From positions 89,466-153,465 of the forward strand of contig NMRB01001229.1 of NCBI GenBank assembly GCA_002633025.1: a DNA stretch of 64,000 nucleotides, read 5' to 3'. This DNA comes from Notospermus geniculatus (lineage: Eukaryota > Nemertea > Pilidiophora > Heteronemertea > Lineidae). Positions 63,151 to 64,000 of the stretch are shown here, one piece after another. Numbering within the stretch: position 1 is the stretch's first letter; each line of letters starts with the position of its first letter. The notes beneath the pieces are model-generated. The model was not told the origin of the DNA, did no database searches, and saw only the letters and a list, made by a program, of their open reading frames with translations. The translations under genes and the position numbers were made by a program.

Positions 63151-63416
63151 ACCCAATAGAACTAGGCCTACCTCTGATGCCAACTCAAGCTGGTTGGTGG
63201 TAAAATCCCCACACTGACTATCTGCCAATAATCGAGAAATTTAGCCATCTCGCCGACTTTACTGATGACTAAGAGGTAGAAAATGACTGCCAAACCACCC
63301 CAATCTGGCCTATAAGCCAATAAACACAGAACTTTTGTCATCTATATCTGTCGACGGCCCAGTCTCGGGCTCGAGTTTCGGTTCTGGTTTTATCAACTAC
63401 GGACCTCTGACCTCAT

Positions 63417-64000
63417 TTGCATACGGAAATTTTACACTCGGCAATTTCCGATTGTCGTCGGCGAGATCAACGCACAGCTCATGAATTCCCATTGTGTTAT
63501 GCAGATTGGGGGTGTGAGGTCAGAATAATTTCTTTTCGACCAATGGGAGTATTTGTTATTGTTTACATTTAGCGAACGGAAAGAATAGAGCACGTTGTTT
63601 TGTATCCATTCACACAACAAAATTTGTGTACATGTATCTGTTTGTTGGCGAGCACTTCTTTTGAAGTGGAAACGTAGTCACATTGGGCACATTAAAGTAA
63701 AGATACTGTCTGTTCTGGTAGACGAGAGACAACACAATGCCACACGTGAAGATGACAGGCCGCTGTTATTGGGTGACACCAAGTGTCGGCACACCGAATG
63801 CTTCTACTTTCCGAAAAAGTCCTGAGGGATCATCATGGGCCACTCGCTAAAATATTAATTCTTCCCAAAGTCAAAAGACATCAAATTGGGAAGAAAAACT
63901 TGAATTCACCCTCTGTTGGTGAAGATGAAAATGTAACAATAATTGTCAGTCTGTCCCACCAAACCCATGAAACTCATGTCTCACAATGCCGTATATAAGA
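63417..64000 (+). repeat. Promoter-like repeat unit, second full copy, cut by window end
   Basis: Near-identical to 62192-62775. The CRE-like TGACGTCA of the first copy is GAGGTCA here, while the CCAAT box and the terminal GTATATAAGA are kept. It runs to the last base of the window, so the array may continue. Confidence 0.85.

Overview
The window looks like a non-coding, repeat-bearing stretch of a metazoan nuclear genome, most likely a highly heterozygous marine invertebrate. It has no long open frames, no operon-like layout and no ribosome-binding sites. It does have abundant short non-autonomous DNA transposons with TTAA or TA targets, minisatellites, a TTAGGG-like interstitial tract, a tRNA-derived SINE-like head, and scaffold-type N gaps (one of 334 N, three of a single N). 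The palindrome TAGGCCTA occurs nine times by my count, about one being expected. I loosely associate that with echinoderm or hemichordate DNA, but I cannot name the organism. I found no complete protein-coding gene I would defend. The only candidate with a recognisable motif is a short terminal exon with CHCH-type cysteine spacing, present in both copies of a duplication and differing in frame between them.

Layout. 1-11081 is plain AT-rich sequence with little repeat content beyond a 68-bp tandem duplication. 11082-20421 (copy A) and 21325-31443 (copy B) are two direct copies of a ~9.3-10.1 kb segment, separated by 903 bp. Each copy starts with an 82-bp minisatellite and carries insertions the other lacks. 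Copy B has a 0.9-kb foldback element with a 9-bp target duplication and a 471-bp TA-flanked element; copy A has a 140-bp TTAA element. 32454-33311 is a TTAA-flanked inverted-repeat element with CRE and CCAAT motifs. 33312-40704 is unremarkable, with one enhancer-like candidate. 40705-41611 stacks a tandem array of perfect YY1-type sites, a partial copy of the foldback element and another repeat, ending at a 334-bp gap.

44134-46357 is a ~1.1-kb duplication whose first copy ends exactly at a single N. This is the expected form of two unmerged overlapping contig ends. 46517-59191 contains several small inverted-repeat or GC-rich elements, including TTAA elements nested inside another at 58663-59191. 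62153-64000 holds repeated copies of a promoter-like unit with CCAAT and TATATAA motifs, and the last copy is cut by the window edge.

The scientific interest lies in mobile-element structure, regulatory-motif arrays carried by repeats, and the question of whether the large duplications are real or haplotype artefacts. I see no evidence for a new multi-gene system.
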